This document shows, one piece after another, positions 61,331 through 64,000 of a stretch of DNA of 64,000 nucleotides (position 1 is the first letter of the stretch; every line of letters begins with the position of its first letter). Where the stretch lies: the NCBI GenBank assembly GCA_963971225.1, contig OZ020268.1, positions 49,340,404 to 49,404,403 of the forward strand. Reading direction: 5' to 3'. The notes below the pieces were generated by a model. That model saw only the letters and a program-made list of their open reading frames with translations. It had not been told where the DNA came from and made no database searches. The position numbers and the translations under genes are program-made. The stretch is from Melieria omissa. Taxonomy: Eukaryota > Arthropoda > Insecta > Diptera > Ulidiidae.

Positions 61331-61924
61331 CAGTGGTCTGCAAGAGCATACTGTCTCTAGCAGGGGTCTGGAAAACCTTATCCAGACTGCACCACACTGT
61401 GGCCATGTGTTATAGAAGGTCTTTTCCGGCAGCTTTTAGTCCTATGCCCAGGTGAATGAGTCACCACGTGATGCTTTCATACGGGGTTTGAGACATTTGA
61501 CACTGATGTTTTGAGATGTGATCATCTAGGCACCTTGGAACCCAGGGATGTTCTCTAATATCTCCGGAGGTCACGTCATCAGCAACTAAGATTCGAAGCA
61601 AAAAGGGGAAACCTCAAGTCGGAGTAAAATATTTCGTCTGAGTGCTAGGCTCTACCGACAAAGGAAGGAAAAATGTATAATGTTTTCCAAACAAAGAGAT
61701 GAGCAGCTTCTTAAAAGAGCATTTCAACGCTTGTGGATTAAAATTCCTGTCATTTTCATTCCTGTCTACCTGCAACACATCAAGGAAAACTTGGCCAAAG
61801 TGCGGCATAATCAGGACAAGGCAACTGCTTGGAAACATCCGGTGGAGTACCGCAAGACCCACAGCGGTTCTTAAGAGTCATTGGTCGGTAGAGGAACACG
61901 CCACCCGGTTGAAAATTGCGAGTT

Positions 61925-62375
61925 GACGGACCAGAGGAGATACAGACCAACTTTCTGTGTACATGTTCGGACTTAGCAAGTATAAGGCTTCCGGCTCGGA
62001 ATTCTCTTCCTGGAAGATGTCAGAATATTTGCAATTATGGAGATCAGGAAGCTTCTATACTTCAACAATCATTGCTGCAATTGTGGAATGAAGGACCAGA
62101 GGGAGATACTGACCAACTTTCTGTGTACATGTTGGGCGAAGGAGAAGGCAACGTTCCCGGCTCGGAACTATCTTTCCGGAAGACCTCAGAACATTTTCAA
62201 CTATGGAAATCAGGAAGCTTCTAAAGTTCAGCAATCATTCTTGCAATTATGGCAATATTGTAATATTGATCACCTTTCTGTGTACATGTTGGGTTTAGCA
62301 AGGAGAAGGCTACGCTTCCAGATCGGGACTATCTTCTCGGAAGACCTCAGAATAATTTTAATTCTTAGATCAGAA
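61925..62375 (+). repeat. Three tandem copies of a LINE zinc-tail segment
   Basis: The block gaccaactttctgtgtacat recurs at 61945, 62111 and 62268 (spacing 166 and 157 bp), each followed by an A/G-rich stretch and a version of tcaggaagcttctaaagttc. Peptides NFLCTC, EDVRIFAIMEIRKLLYFNNH and CNCGMKDQREIL show it derives from the tail of a non-LTR element. A LINE fragment has therefore become a tandem repeat. Confidence 0.8.
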
Positions 62376-62379
62376 ATTG

Positions 62380-64000
62380 GATTAAAAATACGAGCCAATG
62401 AGAACTCAAATTGAGGATGAGGCACCACAACAGCACTGCATGAGCTAATTGTGATAGCTAGCCGTGTTAGCAACCATTCAACCGCGCAACAAACCAGCTT
62501 TTATAAGGCAAAACTGTTTAAAATTAGATGTGCCACAACAATTTCCCCATCAGTTCATGTTTGAAGGAACCTACTGAAGTGTATGAAAAACTGATTTGAA
62601 TTCAATTAAGTTTCATATCTCAACTTCTTGTTTGATAGGGGGACAGACAGACAAACGCAGAAATAGAAAGAAGGCTGAACAGACAGTAAAACGCAAACCT
62701 ATTGCCAAATCAATTCTGCTGTTCAGGCTTATGAAGAATTTTCCAACCAACCACGCCTTCTTCTGAACTTTAACGGCTTTGGACCAAGTCCATCACATTG
62801 TAGGGAATCAAAAACCCAACAGTCGGAATGAGTTTTCTTACCTGCTGTTCCAACTTCTGTTTTCCATCCCCCTTCCAACTTTAATGCAAACTTAACCTGC
62901 ACAATTGCGCCGCTCGAAAGCAACCAAAAGTGTTTATAGTTTGGCAATTTTATGCTCATTGAGCCACACAAACAAAGTTTCATGTGATTTTTGCAAATCA
63001 CCAAAGGCAAAGTTCAGGCCATCAAATTTAAGCGCTTCCCGCTAGAGAATCGCTATTAAGTGTGCTTAAGTGCGGCCATTTGTTTCTTGGAGAGTCGCAT
63101 TTGCTACTTGAACAATTGGAAGCGACTCCCCTAAGCCTTCGTCATGTTATTGAAACTTTGTGCGCTGCCATTGAAGTTATTAGCAACGCTCAGCACTCGA
63201 CCTGCTCCAAAGTTGGACAGCCTGGACAGTGGCGCAGATAAAACTTTTCGCTAATTAAGTAATTGCTTTTCGGTCATCGAGTTATCTATGCACTGTGTGT
63301 GCGCTTATCGCTTTCAATTCTTCCCCCTGCGGCTGACATAATTTGCGCCACGCACTATGAAGATTTTTAAACATTTTGCTCAGCCAGTAAGTGCGCATCG
63401 TTGTGAAACTTTATCTGAATTTGTGTGTGTATGTATGTGTGTTTGTGTGGGTTTGTGTTGTTTCTCTTCTTGGAAATATTTTCGAAACTTTTCTCATTTG
63501 CAGCGCCAAAACGGTTAGCGCGCTGACGCTCTGTTGCCGCCGCCGTCGCCGCTATTGGCAGCAAAAGTTAAATTGATACTTAAATATTGATGATTGGCAA
63601 ATATTCCATGAGGCAACAACTATAAATTGTGTGTATTTATGACAGTTGTAACCCAGTTTATGGGCGGCCCAAGTACGTGGCAGATATTGGCGAGAGCTGC
63701 AGTTGGGGGGTCAGAGTGGTTTTTGGGCTCAAATTATGATTCACTCGCTAATGGCTATGAGGCTGCGCGTGTTGTAATATGAGTTCACTGTTATGACCTT
63801 GGCGCATATGTGGGTGTGAGAGACCTCTTAAGTGGCAGAAATCACTCGGAAGATGGAGAACTGACGCGTAGATTGTTGGTGACGGGGAAGTAAGAGTTAA
63901 AGTGGTTTCAAGCATGAGCCCGAAGCCAGAGCCCCATTATGAAGAAACTCATAATGCCTCAAAATGTCCTTCGAGTTGAGGGATTTTAAGACCTTCAATC
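62380..64000. other. No supported gene at the right edge
   Basis: Mixed-complexity intron or intergenic DNA. A GT run lies at 63420-63450 and GCC repeats at 63533-63552. No exon with paired splice sites was found. Confidence 0.5.

Noticed and set aside
1..64000. CRISPR array, phage or bacterial operon as the hidden system
   Set aside because: Tandem arrays lack the repeat-spacer pattern, there are no cas-like frames, and the DNA is clearly eukaryotic with spliceosomal introns.

Overview
This window is eukaryotic and reads as intron-rich DNA from a higher fly, most likely a tephritid-type dipteran. The evidence is fly-style splice sites and Kozak context, abundant CAA/TTG runs, dispersed TTAGG-run repeats, decayed non-LTR retrotransposon 3' ends of a kind common in these flies, and very long repeat-filled introns. 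There is no prokaryotic or viral gene organisation. Nearly all of the supplied open frames are chance frames in intron or repeat DNA.

Two genes can be supported. On the minus strand, 15315-19171 holds a complete three-exon polypeptide N-acetylgalactosaminyltransferase (pgant/GALNT family, GALNT10-like). All three exons join in phase to give 649 codons plus a stop. On the plus strand, a well-bounded coding exon at 20117-20970 encodes a low-complexity S/T/A/Q-rich protein with a paxillin-type LD motif near its start. About 31 kb downstream, at 51993-52019, lies a 27-nt microexon with excellent splice sites in the matching phase. A possible first coding exon (14158-14253) has a donor in the phase needed by the 20117 acceptor. 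If that is right, the whole pgant gene sits on the opposite strand inside this gene's first coding intron. Later exons probably lie beyond position 64000.

The rest is intron or intergenic DNA dominated by repeats. There are at least five copies of a tRNA-derived SINE family, at least six decayed LINE 3' ends, and one 565-bp internally deleted mariner-type element with TA target duplication. There is also a 173-bp inverted-repeat MITE in the pgant intron and about twenty unrelated tandem arrays. The arrays include an 800-bp (CTAAGA)n block, a 217-bp higher-order repeat, a GTGAC/GTCAC palindrome array just upstream of the 20117 splice acceptor, and a cluster of TGCATGCA palindromes. Three GC-richer islands (about 10.6-11.2, 39.2-39.7 and 47.8-48.1 kb) look like promoter/5'UTR sequence and may be alternative first exons, but this is inference only.

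Limits: no alignment was run. Family calls rest on motifs recognised by eye, repeat boundaries are approximate, and the plus-strand gene is not identified.
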